From Verrucomicrobiaceae bacterium UBA7681 (GTDB taxonomy: Bacteria; Verrucomicrobiota; Verrucomicrobiia; Verrucomicrobiales; Verrucomicrobiaceae): a stretch of 27,341 bases of DNA. Below are positions 1 through 7,802 of the stretch, piece by piece. The stretch spans positions 27,871-55,211 of the forward strand of contig DLGZ01000015.1 of NCBI GenBank assembly GCA_002482965.1, given 5' to 3'. A model generated the notes under the pieces. It was given only the letters and a program-made list of their open reading frames with translations, was not told the origin of the DNA and did no database searches. Both the position numbers and the translations under genes were made by a program. Numbering within the stretch: the first letter of the stretch is position 1; each line of letters begins with the position of its first letter.

Positions 1-972
1 ATGCGCAACTTCGGTGCCGCCGAGCGCATGACGAAGATGATGGAGCGCTTTGGCATGAAGGAGGGCGAAGAACTCCAGCACCCATGGCTCAATCGCAGCG
101 TGGAAACCGCGCAGAAGCGTGTGGAACAGCGCAACTACGTCTGGCGCAAGCGCGTCCTCGAATACGATGACGTCATGAACCAGCAGCGTGAAGTCGTCTA
201 TGAATGGCGCAACGACGTGCTCAACAGCAACGACACGCGGATTCTCATCAACGACGCCGTGGAAAAGGGCATCACCGAACGTCTGGGTGCCTTCGTGCCG
301 AAGGACATCAAGGGTGATGACCTGGCCGACTATGAAGGTCTGCTTGCCTGGGCGAACACGACGTTCCCGATCGGCCTGCGGAGGCTGGACGATGAATTCC
401 GGGCGCTCGATTTTGAAGCCAAGTCCGCTTACCTGAAGGAGAAGATCCTCGGTGCTTATGAGGTGAAGGTTGGCACTGCCAATCCGACCGCCTTGCAGGA
501 GATCGAGAAGATGATCCTGCTCAATGCCATCGACCGTCTGTGGCAGGAGCATCTGTATGCACTGGATGCCTTGAAAGAAGGCGTGGGTCTGCGCACCTAC
601 GGCCAGAAAGATCCGCTCATCGAGTTCAAGCAGGAAGCCTTCACGATCTTCGCGGAACTGATGAACAACATCAACGGCGAAGTCCTCGGCAACCTCTTCC
701 GCAGCACGCAGCAGTTGGCCGCGTTTGAGCAATTCCTGGCCCAGATGGCCTTGCAGGGCAGTGAAGCCGCCGCGCCGCAGCGCCGTGAGGAAGAAGAGGA
801 AGAGAAGCCGGAAGCCGCCCCCAATCCGGGCCGCGACGGACCTCGTCTGATCCTTCCAAGCAGCGCCGCCAAACCCAAGCCCAAAGCGGCTCCGAGCACC
901 GTCGGCCGCAACGACCCATGTCCTTGTGGCAGCGGGAAGAAGTACAAGCAGTGCTGTGGCAGGTTGGCGTAA
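1..972 (+). CDS. secA: Preprotein translocase subunit SecA, C-terminal part (5' end outside window)
   Basis: SecA is the cytoplasmic ATPase motor that pushes unfolded preproteins through SecYEG. This is only the C-terminal ~323 residues of a protein usually 850-1000 aa long. The ATG at base 1 is an internal Met, not the start. The segment holds the helical scaffold and wing region, with the conserved LEYDDVMNQQREVVYEWR near residues 53-70 and LWQEHLYALDALKEGVGLR near 180-198. A Glu/Lys/Pro/Ala-rich linker follows (about 260-300). The end is a SEC-C zinc motif, CPCGSGKKYKQCCG (about 307-320), which in the family binds SecB and lipids. The reading frame is intact to the TAA. Identification is secure; the ATPase domains lie upstream and cannot be assessed. 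Confidence 0.97.
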   Translation: MRNFGAAERMTKMMERFGMKEGEELQHPWLNRSVETAQKRVEQRNYVWRKRVLEYDDVMNQQREVVYEWRNDVLNSNDTRILINDAVEKGITERLGAFVPKDIKGDDLADYEGLLAWANTTFPIGLRRLDDEFRALDFEAKSAYLKEKILGAYEVKVGTANPTALQEIEKMILLNAIDRLWQEHLYALDALKEGVGLRTYGQKDPLIEFKQEAFTIFAELMNNINGEVLGNLFRSTQQLAAFEQFLAQMALQGSEAAAPQRREEEEEEKPEAAPNPGRDGPRLILPSSAAKPKPKAAPSTVGRNDPCPCGSGKKYKQCCGRLA

Positions 973-1011
973 GCTGAAATATCCACTCCTTGAGCGTGCC
1001 CAACCGCCAGC

Positions 1012-2349
1012 ATGCGTTGCCTCTTAATCGTCTTCTATCTGCTGCTGATTGGGCGTTTGTTTCTGCTGGATGGCGTACTCGAACCGACGAATGACGAGGG
1101 GCTGTGGCAGTGGAACGCACGCTGTGAGCAGTGGAATCTTCCGAGCCATGGCATCCTCCACAGTGCCTTAAGTCCGGTAAATCACGCGATCAATCGCGTG
1201 CTCTTTGCGCTCGTTTCACCCTCGATTTTAGTTAAGCGGATCGCGTGTTCGCTGTTGGTCGCCGCTGCCGCCGGGCTCGCCTGCCTGCGGCTGGTGCGCC
1301 GGGGAAATGCTGCGGGTGCCGCCATGCTGCTGGCGTGGTTGTGGCTGGATCCCTATCTTTTTCGCATGGGTAGCTGGGCCATTCTTGAGCCGCTGCTCAT
1401 GTTTGGCCTCGTGGCATGGTACGGCATTGGCGGACGTCGGGATCTGACCCTGCGAGACACACTGGTGCTCGGAGTGCTGACGGGGCTGCTGATCGGCGTG
1501 AAGCTCACGATCATCTGGCTGCCTGCAGGCGTGTGTGCCAGCCTGCTGTTCACGAAAAAGTTCAAGGAGCTGGCCGTCTACATGGGCGTGACCGCAGGCG
1601 TCATCGCGATCTGCTACGTTTCAGTGTATCTGTGTGTCGATCATGAGCGATTTCAAGAGATTTGGCGGCAGCACATGGTCGCGCGCACGGATCCTGTGGC
1701 CAACGTATTGGGAGTGTTTTGGGGGCTGCCCGATTTCCGCACGGCGTTTTACGTGGCCACGGCGCTCCTGGGCGGTGGCTGGTGCGTGTGGCGTGCTTTC
1801 CGTAGTGGCAGTGCGCTGGGGGCTGCCCCCTGGGCTGTGATCGCGGGTCTGGCGGCTCTTGCCACGCAGTCATGCCGTCCGGAACGATACTTTTTTCCTG
1901 TGGCATTCCTGAGCCTGCTGGCCGCCACGGATGCGGGACTCTTTCGCGAATGTCACCGTCGGGTCGTTGCTTTATTTCTGATCGTGGCGATGGGCGTGAA
2001 TGTTCTCTGGTGGCGCATTTTTGTCATTTCTCCGACCAATACGGGCGGGTGGGCCATGCATGAGAAGCTCAAGGATGCCGCCGCAGGGCGGATCATCGCT
2101 GCTCCGCCATGCCTGGCGCTGGATCTCAGGTGTGATGTGCAGCCCACGTCGATGGGACTGCTGGCACTGCCTGCGGATGAAAACTACCAGCCCGATGTGC
2201 TGGCTGTGCAGATCGAGGCGGCGGAGCCTACGTCCGGAGATTCACGCATGACTGCCGAAATGATTCGCCGGGAAGCAGTCGTCACCGGGAAGGGTTTTTA
2301 CCGACTTTACGAGGTGCCCGCAGTTTCACCTCTCACCCCAGCCAAATGA
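1012..2349 (+). CDS. Polytopic membrane protein, probable GT-C type glycosyltransferase
   Basis: This 445-aa protein has roughly nine or ten hydrophobic segments in residues 1-335 and a soluble tail of about 105 residues. Just after the first TM helix there is an acidic NDEG motif (D28, E29) in the first external loop. That is where GT-C/PMT-type glycosyltransferases, which use polyprenyl-phosphate sugars, carry their catalytic acidic residue. The arrangement suggests transfer of a lipid-linked sugar on the periplasmic face, but I do not recognise a specific family. It starts 39 bases after secA, and its stop overlaps the next gene by four bases (ATGA), so the two are translationally coupled. 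The partner resembles sugar-nucleotide mutases, which supports a role in surface glycan or glycolipid synthesis. A different polytopic membrane protein family remains possible. Confidence 0.7.
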   Translation: MRCLLIVFYLLLIGRLFLLDGVLEPTNDEGLWQWNARCEQWNLPSHGILHSALSPVNHAINRVLFALVSPSILVKRIACSLLVAAAAGLACLRLVRRGNAAGAAMLLAWLWLDPYLFRMGSWAILEPLLMFGLVAWYGIGGRRDLTLRDTLVLGVLTGLLIGVKLTIIWLPAGVCASLLFTKKFKELAVYMGVTAGVIAICYVSVYLCVDHERFQEIWRQHMVARTDPVANVLGVFWGLPDFRTAFYVATALLGGGWCVWRAFRSGSALGAAPWAVIAGLAALATQSCRPERYFFPVAFLSLLAATDAGLFRECHRRVVALFLIVAMGVNVLWWRIFVISPTNTGGWAMHEKLKDAAAGRIIAAPPCLALDLRCDVQPTSMGLLALPADENYQPDVLAVQIEAAEPTSGDSRMTAEMIRREAVVTGKGFYRLYEVPAVSPLTPAK

Positions 2350-3836
2350 GCGAACAAGAACCTGTGGTCGTCATCATTGGAGCGGGGCCTGCCGGGCTAA
2401 CGGCTGCCTACATGCTGGGCAAGGCGGGCATCCACGTCGTCATTCTTGAGGCCGACCCGAAGCTTGTCGGCGGCATTTCGCGCACGGTGAACTACAAGGA
2501 CTGCCTCTTTGATATTGGTGGGCATCGGTTTTTCTCCAAGTCCGCCGAGGTGGAGGGTCTCTGGGACGAACTGCTGCCTGATGGGATGCTGGAGCGCCCG
2601 CGCTCTTCACGCATTTACTACCGTGGGAAATTCTTTGCCTATCCCATCGTGGCACTCGATGCCCTGATGAAACTGGGCATCTGGGAATCGTTTTGCTGCG
2701 TCATGTCCTACTTGAAGGCGCGCATCGCACCCGTGGCGAAACCGGCGAGCTTTCAGGACTGGGTGAGCAATCAGTTCGGCGCGCGTCTCTTTGAGATCTT
2801 TTTCAAGACCTACACCGAGAAGGTGTGGGGCATGAGCTGCCGGGAAATCTCCGCTGACTGGGCTGCGCAGCGCATCAACGGACTCTCGCTTTTTTCGGCC
2901 ATCAAGAATGCCCTCTGGCGCCCGCGCCAGAAAGCGGGCTCCGGTGTCATCAAGACGCTTATCAACACTTTCCGTTATCCAAGGCGGGGGCCGGGAATGA
3001 TGTGGGAGGCCTGCGCGGCCAAGGTCGTTGCGCAAGGCGGCCGCATACTCATGGGCACCCGATTCGTCAGCGGTGCCTACGACGCCGCCACGCAGCGGTG
3101 GACGATCACACATCGTGATGCAGCGGGGAACGTGCATGAACTCAAGTCGCAGCACCTTATTTCCTCCGCGCCGATTGCCGAGCTCATTCCGAGCCTGAGT
3201 CCCGCGCTGCCTGCCAAGGCCCAGGCAGCGGCCAAGTCACTTCGTTATCGAGACTTCATCACCGTCGTCCTGATGTACCGCCATGAGGATGCCTTTCCTG
3301 ACAACTGGCTCTACATTCATGACAACAGCGTGAAAGTCGGGCGGATTCAGAACTTCAAGTCCTGGTCCCCGGACATGGTGCCGGACAAGAGCATCGCCAG
3401 CTACGGCCTGGAGTACTTCTGTTTTGAAGGAGATGGACTGTGGACGAGCTCGGATGAGGACCTCCTCGCGCTCGCCAAAAAGGAGATGGAGCAGCTCGGT
3501 CTGGCCAAGTCCTCCGAGTGGGTGGATGGCTGCATCGTCCGCCAGGCGAAGGCCTATCCGGTGTATGATGCCGACTACGCCACGCACGTCAGCGAAATCC
3601 GGCAGGCGGTCGCGGAGCACCTGCCAACGCTGCACCTCGTTGGGCGCAATGGGATGCACAAATACAACAACCAGGATCATTCGATGATGACGGCCATGCT
3701 CTGCGCCCGGAACATCATCCAGGGTTCCAATCTCTACGACCTCTGGCAGGTGAACCAGGATGCGGAGTACCATGAGGGGACTGCGTCGGAGAATGAGGGT
3801 GGCAGACTTGTGCCGGCGAGGTTGTCAGATGGGTGA
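2346..3836 (+). CDS. FAD-dependent oxidoreductase, UDP-galactopyranose mutase/protoporphyrinogen-oxidase-like
   Basis: This 496-aa flavoprotein opens with a Rossmann dinucleotide-binding loop, GAGPAG (residues 12-17). Acidic E35 at the end of beta-2 is placed to bind the FAD ribose. A GGISRT segment (42-47) and FDIGGHRFF (55-63) follow, as in the amine-oxidase/UDP-galactopyranose-mutase superfamily. Near the C-terminus is a second conserved block, GRNGMHKYNNQDH (433-445), typical of a bacterial NAD(P)/FAD subgroup found beside glycosyltransferases. The true substrate is unknown; a sugar nucleotide or lipid-linked sugar is a reasonable inference from the context. The start codon lies inside the stop of the preceding membrane protein (ATGA), implying coupled translation. 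An amine oxidase or desaturase-like role cannot be excluded. Confidence 0.85.
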   Translation: MSEQEPVVVIIGAGPAGLTAAYMLGKAGIHVVILEADPKLVGGISRTVNYKDCLFDIGGHRFFSKSAEVEGLWDELLPDGMLERPRSSRIYYRGKFFAYPIVALDALMKLGIWESFCCVMSYLKARIAPVAKPASFQDWVSNQFGARLFEIFFKTYTEKVWGMSCREISADWAAQRINGLSLFSAIKNALWRPRQKAGSGVIKTLINTFRYPRRGPGMMWEACAAKVVAQGGRILMGTRFVSGAYDAATQRWTITHRDAAGNVHELKSQHLISSAPIAELIPSLSPALPAKAQAAAKSLRYRDFITVVLMYRHEDAFPDNWLYIHDNSVKVGRIQNFKSWSPDMVPDKSIASYGLEYFCFEGDGLWTSSDEDLLALAKKEMEQLGLAKSSEWVDGCIVRQAKAYPVYDADYATHVSEIRQAVAEHLPTLHLVGRNGMHKYNNQDHSMMTAMLCARNIIQGSNLYDLWQVNQDAEYHEGTASENEGGRLVPARLSDG

Positions 3837-3921
3837 GGGGAGGTTGACTTTTTAGTTTCACTTCCTGTCAGCACGCCGAGGAATCCTTGACCTTGGACGT
3901 GAATGTCGCTTTTCTTCGGTC

Positions 3922-4782
3922 ATGACACCGCGCCTTTTTATTCCGCTTTTCTTTTCGCTCTCCCTTTCCGCCCTCGCGGTGGATGACTACAAGCTCGGGC
4001 CGCTCTCGCAGGAGAAGGCGGAGGTGCCAAAAGGGAAGGTGATCCCAATGCCGGCGCACACATCCAAGATCTACCCTGGCACCACGCGTGACTGGTGGAT
4101 CTACGTACCCGCTCATTACAAGCCCGAGCAGCCAGCAAACCTCATGGTCTTTCAGGATGGGCATGACTACGTCGGCCTGAAAGGCGCATGGCGTGTTCCT
4201 GTCGTCTTCGACAACCTCATCGCCAGTGGGGACATGCAGCCCACGATCGCCATCTTCATCAATCCCGGCCACAGCGGCGAGGTGAAGCCGCAGAGCGCGT
4301 GGAAGAACAACAACCGGGGCAAGGAGTACAACACGCTGGGGGATGTGTATGCGCGCTTCCTGCTGGAGGAAATCATCCCGCAGGTGCAGAAGGACTACAA
4401 GCTCACGGAGAATCCTGAAGGCTGGGCGATTGCCGGAGCCAGCAGCGGGGCGATCTGCGCCTTCACGGTGGCGTGGGAGCGGCCGGACAAGTTTCGCAAG
4501 GTGTTCTCCACCATCGGCAGTTACGTGGATCTGGCGGGCGGGCATGTGTATCCTTCCATCATTCGTCTGACAGAGCGCAAACCTCTGCGCGTGTATCTGC
4601 AGGACGGCAGCAGCGACCTGGACAATCCCTACGGCAACTGGCCGCTGGCGAACCAGCAGATGGCCAAGGCGCTGGCCTACCAGCAGTATGATTACACTTT
4701 CACGTTTGGCGACGGCGCGCATAACAGCAAACAGGGCGCGAGCCTCTTCCCAGACGCGATGAAATGGCTGTGGCGGAAGTGA
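3922..4782 (+). CDS. Secreted esterase of the enterochelin-esterase/esterase D fold
   Basis: This is a 286-aa alpha/beta hydrolase. The first ~20 residues form a Sec signal peptide ending SALAV, so it is exported. The nucleophile elbow is G172-A-S174-S-G176 (GxSxG), with S174 as the likely nucleophile. A candidate acid lies in YLQDGSSDLD (about 225-234), and H267 in GDGAHN completes a putative triad. YVPAHYKP and VFQDGHDY match the N-terminal strands of the Fes/PF00756 esterase group. Such enzymes hydrolyse esters of carbohydrates, siderophores or xylan side chains; the substrate cannot be read from sequence. The gene stands alone between the flavoprotein and rplM, with 85 and 166 bases of flanking DNA. 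No clear Shine-Dalgarno is visible, so the start rests on the signal peptide. Confidence 0.88.
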   Translation: MTPRLFIPLFFSLSLSALAVDDYKLGPLSQEKAEVPKGKVIPMPAHTSKIYPGTTRDWWIYVPAHYKPEQPANLMVFQDGHDYVGLKGAWRVPVVFDNLIASGDMQPTIAIFINPGHSGEVKPQSAWKNNNRGKEYNTLGDVYARFLLEEIIPQVQKDYKLTENPEGWAIAGASSGAICAFTVAWERPDKFRKVFSTIGSYVDLAGGHVYPSIIRLTERKPLRVYLQDGSSDLDNPYGNWPLANQQMAKALAYQQYDYTFTFGDGAHNSKQGASLFPDAMKWLWRK

Positions 4783-4948
4783 AAAACTGGGGCTGGCAGC
4801 CTGCTCAGACCGGGCAATCCGATAAAAATGCGTTCCAAAGGCCATTTTCATTGTGAATAACTAGGTTTCCACCTTGACACATTCTCCAATCCTCTTACCA
4901 TCGCGGCCCCTTCTTCCCCAGTCGGAAGATCTTTCGTACACAGCACTA

Positions 4949-5380
4949 ATGAAGACGTTTTCAGCCAAAGCCCAGGAGCAGAACCCCACATGGTGGGTCA
5001 TCGACGCCAAGAACCAAATTCTTGGAGACGTCGCAGTCGCAGCCGCAAACCTCCTGCGCGGCAAGACCAAGCCTACCTTCACCCCGCACGTTGACACTGG
5101 TGATTTCGTGGTCGTCTTGAACGCCGCCGAAGTCCGCCTCAGCGGCAAGAAAGAGGAGCAGAAGATTTACACCTCGAAGGCCGGCTACGTCGGCAATCAG
5201 AAGATCGAAAACGTCGAGCGCGTGCGTGCCCGCCGTCCAGAGCTTCTCGTTGAGCGCGCTGTGAAGGGCATGGTCCCCCACAACCGCCTTGGCCGTTCGG
5301 TCATGGGCAAGCTCAAGATCTATGATGGTGCCGAGCATCCGCATGAGGCGCAGAATCCAAAGCCCTTCGCCATCGCCTAA
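4949..5380 (+). CDS. rplM: 50S ribosomal protein L13
   Basis: L13 is a large-subunit assembly protein that binds 23S rRNA. The 143-aa product matches the family length (142 in E. coli). It carries WWVIDAKNQILG, a basic RGKTKPTFTPHVDTGD segment, AEVRLSGKK and the C-terminal MVPHNRLGRSVMGKLKIYDG block ending HPHEAQNPKP. An upstream in-frame ATG at 4874 would add 25 residues, but the family starts at MKTFSAK, so I chose 4949. It is followed 23 bases later by rpsI, the usual bacterial rplM-rpsI operon. In many bacteria this pair is autoregulated by L13. I see no recognisable operator in the 166-base leader. Confidence 0.97.
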   Translation: MKTFSAKAQEQNPTWWVIDAKNQILGDVAVAAANLLRGKTKPTFTPHVDTGDFVVVLNAAEVRLSGKKEEQKIYTSKAGYVGNQKIENVERVRARRPELLVERAVKGMVPHNRLGRSVMGKLKIYDGAEHPHEAQNPKPFAIA

Positions 5381-5403
5381 TTCTTTCCCTCGTTACCTAT
5401 CGC

Positions 5404-5796
5404 ATGAGCAAGCCTCTCAAAACCACTACTGGCCGCCGCAAGACCGCCATCGCACGCGTCTTCATCACTGAAGGAGCCGGAAGCATCACCGTCAACGGAC
5501 GTGACTTCGAAGAGTATTTCCCGACGGTCGCGCTGCAGAACCAGATTCTGTTCCCGCTGGCCCTCACGAATTCCCGCCAGACTTATGATTTCAAGGTGAA
5601 CGCCAGCGGCGGTGGTTGCACCGGCCAGGTTGGTGCAGTCCGTCTTGGCATCGCTCGCGCTTTGATCGGCGTGAATCCTGAGCTTCGCGGCGTCCTCAAG
5701 CAGAATGGTCTGCTGACCCGTGACTCCCGCGCCAAGGAACGTAAGAAGCCAGGTCGCCCAGGCGCCCGCAAACGCTTCCAGTTCTCCAAGCGTTAA
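5404..5796 (+). CDS. rpsI: 30S ribosomal protein S9
   Basis: S9 is a small-subunit protein whose C-terminal tail reaches towards the P-site tRNA. The 130-aa product fits the family. It has GRRKTAIARVF near the N-terminus, NGRDFEEYFP, GGGCTGQVGAVRLGIARAL in the middle, and the basic tail LLTRDSRAKERKKPGRPGAR ending in FQFSKR. The terminal Lys-Arg is the conserved end that contacts P-site tRNA. It is the second gene of the rplM-rpsI operon, and a strong Rho-independent terminator begins about 29 bases after the stop. Nothing is unusual. Confidence 0.98.
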   Translation: MSKPLKTTTGRRKTAIARVFITEGAGSITVNGRDFEEYFPTVALQNQILFPLALTNSRQTYDFKVNASGGGCTGQVGAVRLGIARALIGVNPELRGVLKQNGLLTRDSRAKERKKPGRPGARKRFQFSKR

Positions 5797-5824
5797 TCGC
5801 CCAATTTTCAGCTCGATTGTGTGC

Positions 5825-5856
5825 AAAGCCCCGCCCTGTGCGGGGTTTTGTTTTTT
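5825..5856 (+). terminator. Rho-independent terminator of rplM-rpsI
   Basis: Bases 5825-5834 pair with 5840-5849. This makes a ten-base-pair stem with one G-U pair and a five-base loop (cctgt), followed by a T-rich tract to 5856 (gttttttc). The GC-rich core CCCCGC/GCGGGG sits directly below rpsI. It is the clearest intrinsic terminator in the window. A GTG-started reading of the next gene would begin inside it, which argues for the later ATG at 5896. Confidence 0.92.
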
Positions 5857-5895
5857 CTGTCGCTGGCGGCAGGATTTCGCGCCAAACTCACACCC

Positions 5896-6156
5896 ATGTC
5901 CTCCGGCCAACTTCTTGTTCTCGGCGCCAGCGTCATCTGGATCTTGTTTTGCATGCGCTTCTGGTACGCCATTGATCAGGAGCATATCTGGCAACGGCGT
6001 TTCATTGCCATCGGTGCCGGCATCGGCGGCGGCCTGATTTACCTCATCGGGGTGATGATGCTGCAGATGCTGAAGGAACCGCCACCGCCTGTGGTGGATG
6101 AGGAGATGGAGATCCGGGTGTCAGCAGGGAAGCGTAAGGATGAGTCGAAGAAGTGA
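5896..6156 (+). CDS. Small two-TM membrane protein of unknown function
   Basis: This 86-aa protein has two hydrophobic segments (about residues 6-20 and 36-55), separated by a short charged loop (YAIDQEHIWQRR). A soluble tail follows, with PPPPVV and many charged residues, ending in KKDESKK-like Lys-rich sequence. I do not recognise a family. A longer GTG-started reading from 5821 would begin inside the rpsI terminator, so I start at the ATG at 5896. It follows the ribosomal operon on the same strand but should need its own promoter. A small inner-membrane protein is all that can be supported. Confidence 0.6.
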   Translation: MSSGQLLVLGASVIWILFCMRFWYAIDQEHIWQRRFIAIGAGIGGGLIYLIGVMMLQMLKEPPPPVVDEEMEIRVSAGKRKDESKK

Positions 6157-6180
6157 AGCGAAAAATGTCGAGTGAGCATA

Positions 6181-6332
6181 TCCGAATGAAGAAATAATGC
6201 CGAAGTCCGAAGTCTGGATCAGGTCCGTCACGCGTGCCAAATGCTGTATTCTGGCTCATGAGGTTCCTCCACAAACTTCGTCATTCGAGTTTTGTCATTC
6301 TTTGGGCATTCGGATTTACTCATTCGTCATTC
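6181..6332. repeat. Imperfect inverted repeat built of TCATTCG/CGAATGA words
   Basis: The left arm, about 6181-6212, contains tccgaatga, aatgccgaa and gtccgaag. The right arm, 6277-6332, carries five attc words (tcattcgag, tgtcattct, gcattcgga, tcattcgtc, tcattcc), which read as the left-arm words on the opposite strand. About 64 bases separate the arms. There is no ORF in the 248 bases between the small membrane protein and ptsH. The pattern looks like a degenerate intergenic repeat rather than a gene; its function is unknown. Confidence 0.5.
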
Positions 6333-6404
6333 CTAACGACGACTTTTGAGCCATCGCTCTTGAATGGAGAAGGAGGTCAAAGGAGATTTGTCAGGCCGGA
6401 GCCG

Positions 6405-6677
6405 TCACTCCACGTCCCCAAAGCCTGAGGTGACGAGTTCTTCGAGGTCGGCCACGGCGGCTTCGGCGTCGCTGCCTTCGGCGATGATTTTGATGGTCTC
6501 GCCACGTCCTGCGGCGAGCATCATGAGGCCCATGATGCTTTTGCCGTTCACGGGCTCGTCGTCTTTTTCCACCCAGACGTCACACTGATACTTGCTGGCA
6601 CGCTTGACGAACTGCGCCGCCGGGCGTGCATGCATGCCCATTTTATTGCGGATCGTGAGTTCTTTTTGGATGCTCAT
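6405..6677 (-). CDS. ptsH: Phosphocarrier protein HPr
   Basis: HPr is the small phosphocarrier of the PTS and, when phosphorylated on Ser, a regulator. The 90-aa protein has the active-site block GMHARPAAQFVKRA with H16 as the EI-dependent site, and VNGKSIMGLMMLAAGRG with S47 as the HPr kinase site. Both sites are intact. It lies 23 bases downstream of hprK on the same strand, so the two form an operon. No EI or EII gene is in the window. In many Gram-negative lineages such a pair serves regulation rather than sugar uptake. Confidence 0.97.
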   Translation of the reverse strand: MSIQKELTIRNKMGMHARPAAQFVKRASKYQCDVWVEKDDEPVNGKSIMGLMMLAAGRGETIKIIAEGSDAEAAVADLEELVTSGFGDVE

Positions 6678-6700
6678 GGTGAGGGGGGACTAAGCTGCGG

Positions 6701-7669
6701 CTAACCTAATTGATCATCCGTCATCTTTTTCAACAACCTTTGGTCAAACTCTACGGCGCTGTTGTAGCCAAAGGTGCGTAATTTAAAATTAATGGCGGCC
6801 AATTCGATCAAACCGGCCACGTCGCGGCCCGGTTCCACCGGCAGCGCCACGCGTCCGACCTTCATTCCCATGATCTCGCGGGTGTCGTTGTTCACCCCCA
6901 CGCGCTCCAGGTCTTCGGTTTTGGCGCCGCGCACGAGCTCCACGATCAAATCCAGCCGTTTGCTCAGGCGTACGGCGCTGACGCCAAAGAGCGCGGCCAC
7001 GTTCAGAATGCCCAGGCCACGGATTTCGATCATCCCACGGGTGATGTCCGGGGCGGAGCCGATCACCTCGCGGTCTTCGATCAGGCGCAGCCGCACTGCG
7101 TCATCCGCGACCAAACTGGCACCACGCTGAAGCAGGCCGATGACGCTTTCGCTTTTGCCGCAGCCGCTGTCTCCCTGAATCAGCACGCCGAGACCCTGCA
7201 CGTCCACCAGACAGCCATGCACCAGCAAGGTGGGCGCAAAGGCCCATTCCAGCTTGATGGTGGCCGCATTGAGGAATTTCATGGTCATCATGCTGGTCTG
7301 AAACACGGAGATGCCGGCCTCATTGGCGATGTCGATCAATTCGTCATCGATGCGGTGGCCACGTGCGATCACGACGCAGGGGATGTCCCAGGAGCAAAGC
7401 TGGCTGAAGCGCGCCGCGCGCAGCTTGGGGTCCAGCCCTTCGAGAAAGGAGCATTCCGAGTTGCCGATAACCTGCACCCGCTTGTAGGCGAAGTAGGTGA
7501 AGAAGCCGGACAGCGCCAGACCGGGGCGGTTTACCGAGGGCTCGCTGATCTTGCGCGTGAAGCCGGCATTGCTGCCAACCAGCTTTAGTTTGAGCGACTT
7601 TTCATTCAGAGTGAAAAACTCCCCCACCGTCACCGAGGACGGGCGTTTGACTTTGGTTGGAGGAGGCAT
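6701..7669 (-). CDS. hprK: HPr kinase/phosphorylase
   Basis: HprK uses ATP or pyrophosphate to phosphorylate HPr on its regulatory Ser and removes the phosphate again. The 322-aa length fits the family. The N-terminal regulatory domain (about 1-140) ends in the catalytic-domain entry LVHGCLVDVQGLGVLI with H151. The P-loop is GDSGCGKS (166-173), then VADDAVRL (188-193, catalytic Asp pair) and the signature EIRGLGILNV (215-224). LDLIVELVRG follows. All key residues are present, so the enzyme should be active. It is the first gene of hprK-ptsH and is divergent from ribBA across a 133-base gap. Confidence 0.96.
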   Translation of the reverse strand: MPPPTKVKRPSSVTVGEFFTLNEKSLKLKLVGSNAGFTRKISEPSVNRPGLALSGFFTYFAYKRVQVIGNSECSFLEGLDPKLRAARFSQLCSWDIPCVVIARGHRIDDELIDIANEAGISVFQTSMMTMKFLNAATIKLEWAFAPTLLVHGCLVDVQGLGVLIQGDSGCGKSESVIGLLQRGASLVADDAVRLRLIEDREVIGSAPDITRGMIEIRGLGILNVAALFGVSAVRLSKRLDLIVELVRGAKTEDLERVGVNNDTREIMGMKVGRVALPVEPGRDVAGLIELAAINFKLRTFGYNSAVEFDQRLLKKMTDDQLG

Positions 7670-7802
7670 GACTTGACATTACGCGAAGCTTCTCAAAGAC
7701 AGCAACGAAAAACCAACTCGCACTGGAAAACTGTCATCAACTGGCTAAATCATCCGATCCAAACGCCGCAACCCGCGGCATTGGCTCTTTTACACCTCTC
7801 TC
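7670..7802. promoter_or_regulatory. Divergent intergenic region between hprK and ribBA
   Basis: These 133 bases separate two operons read in opposite directions, so both promoters should lie here. No confident -35/-10 pair is visible on either strand. I looked for an FMN riboswitch ahead of the riboflavin genes and saw none of its conserved blocks. Neither start has a clear Shine-Dalgarno. Confidence 0.4.

Noticed and set aside
3868..4851. 327-codon minus-strand frame opposite the esterase
   Set aside because: The plus strand has a signal peptide and catalytic motifs. The minus frame has no recognisable features.
5821..5895. GTG-started N-terminal extension of the small membrane protein
   Set aside because: It would begin inside the rpsI terminator hairpin. 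The ATG at 5896 gives a compact two-TM protein.
7670..7802. FMN riboswitch upstream of ribBA
   Set aside because: None of the conserved FMN-element blocks are visible in the 133-base gap.
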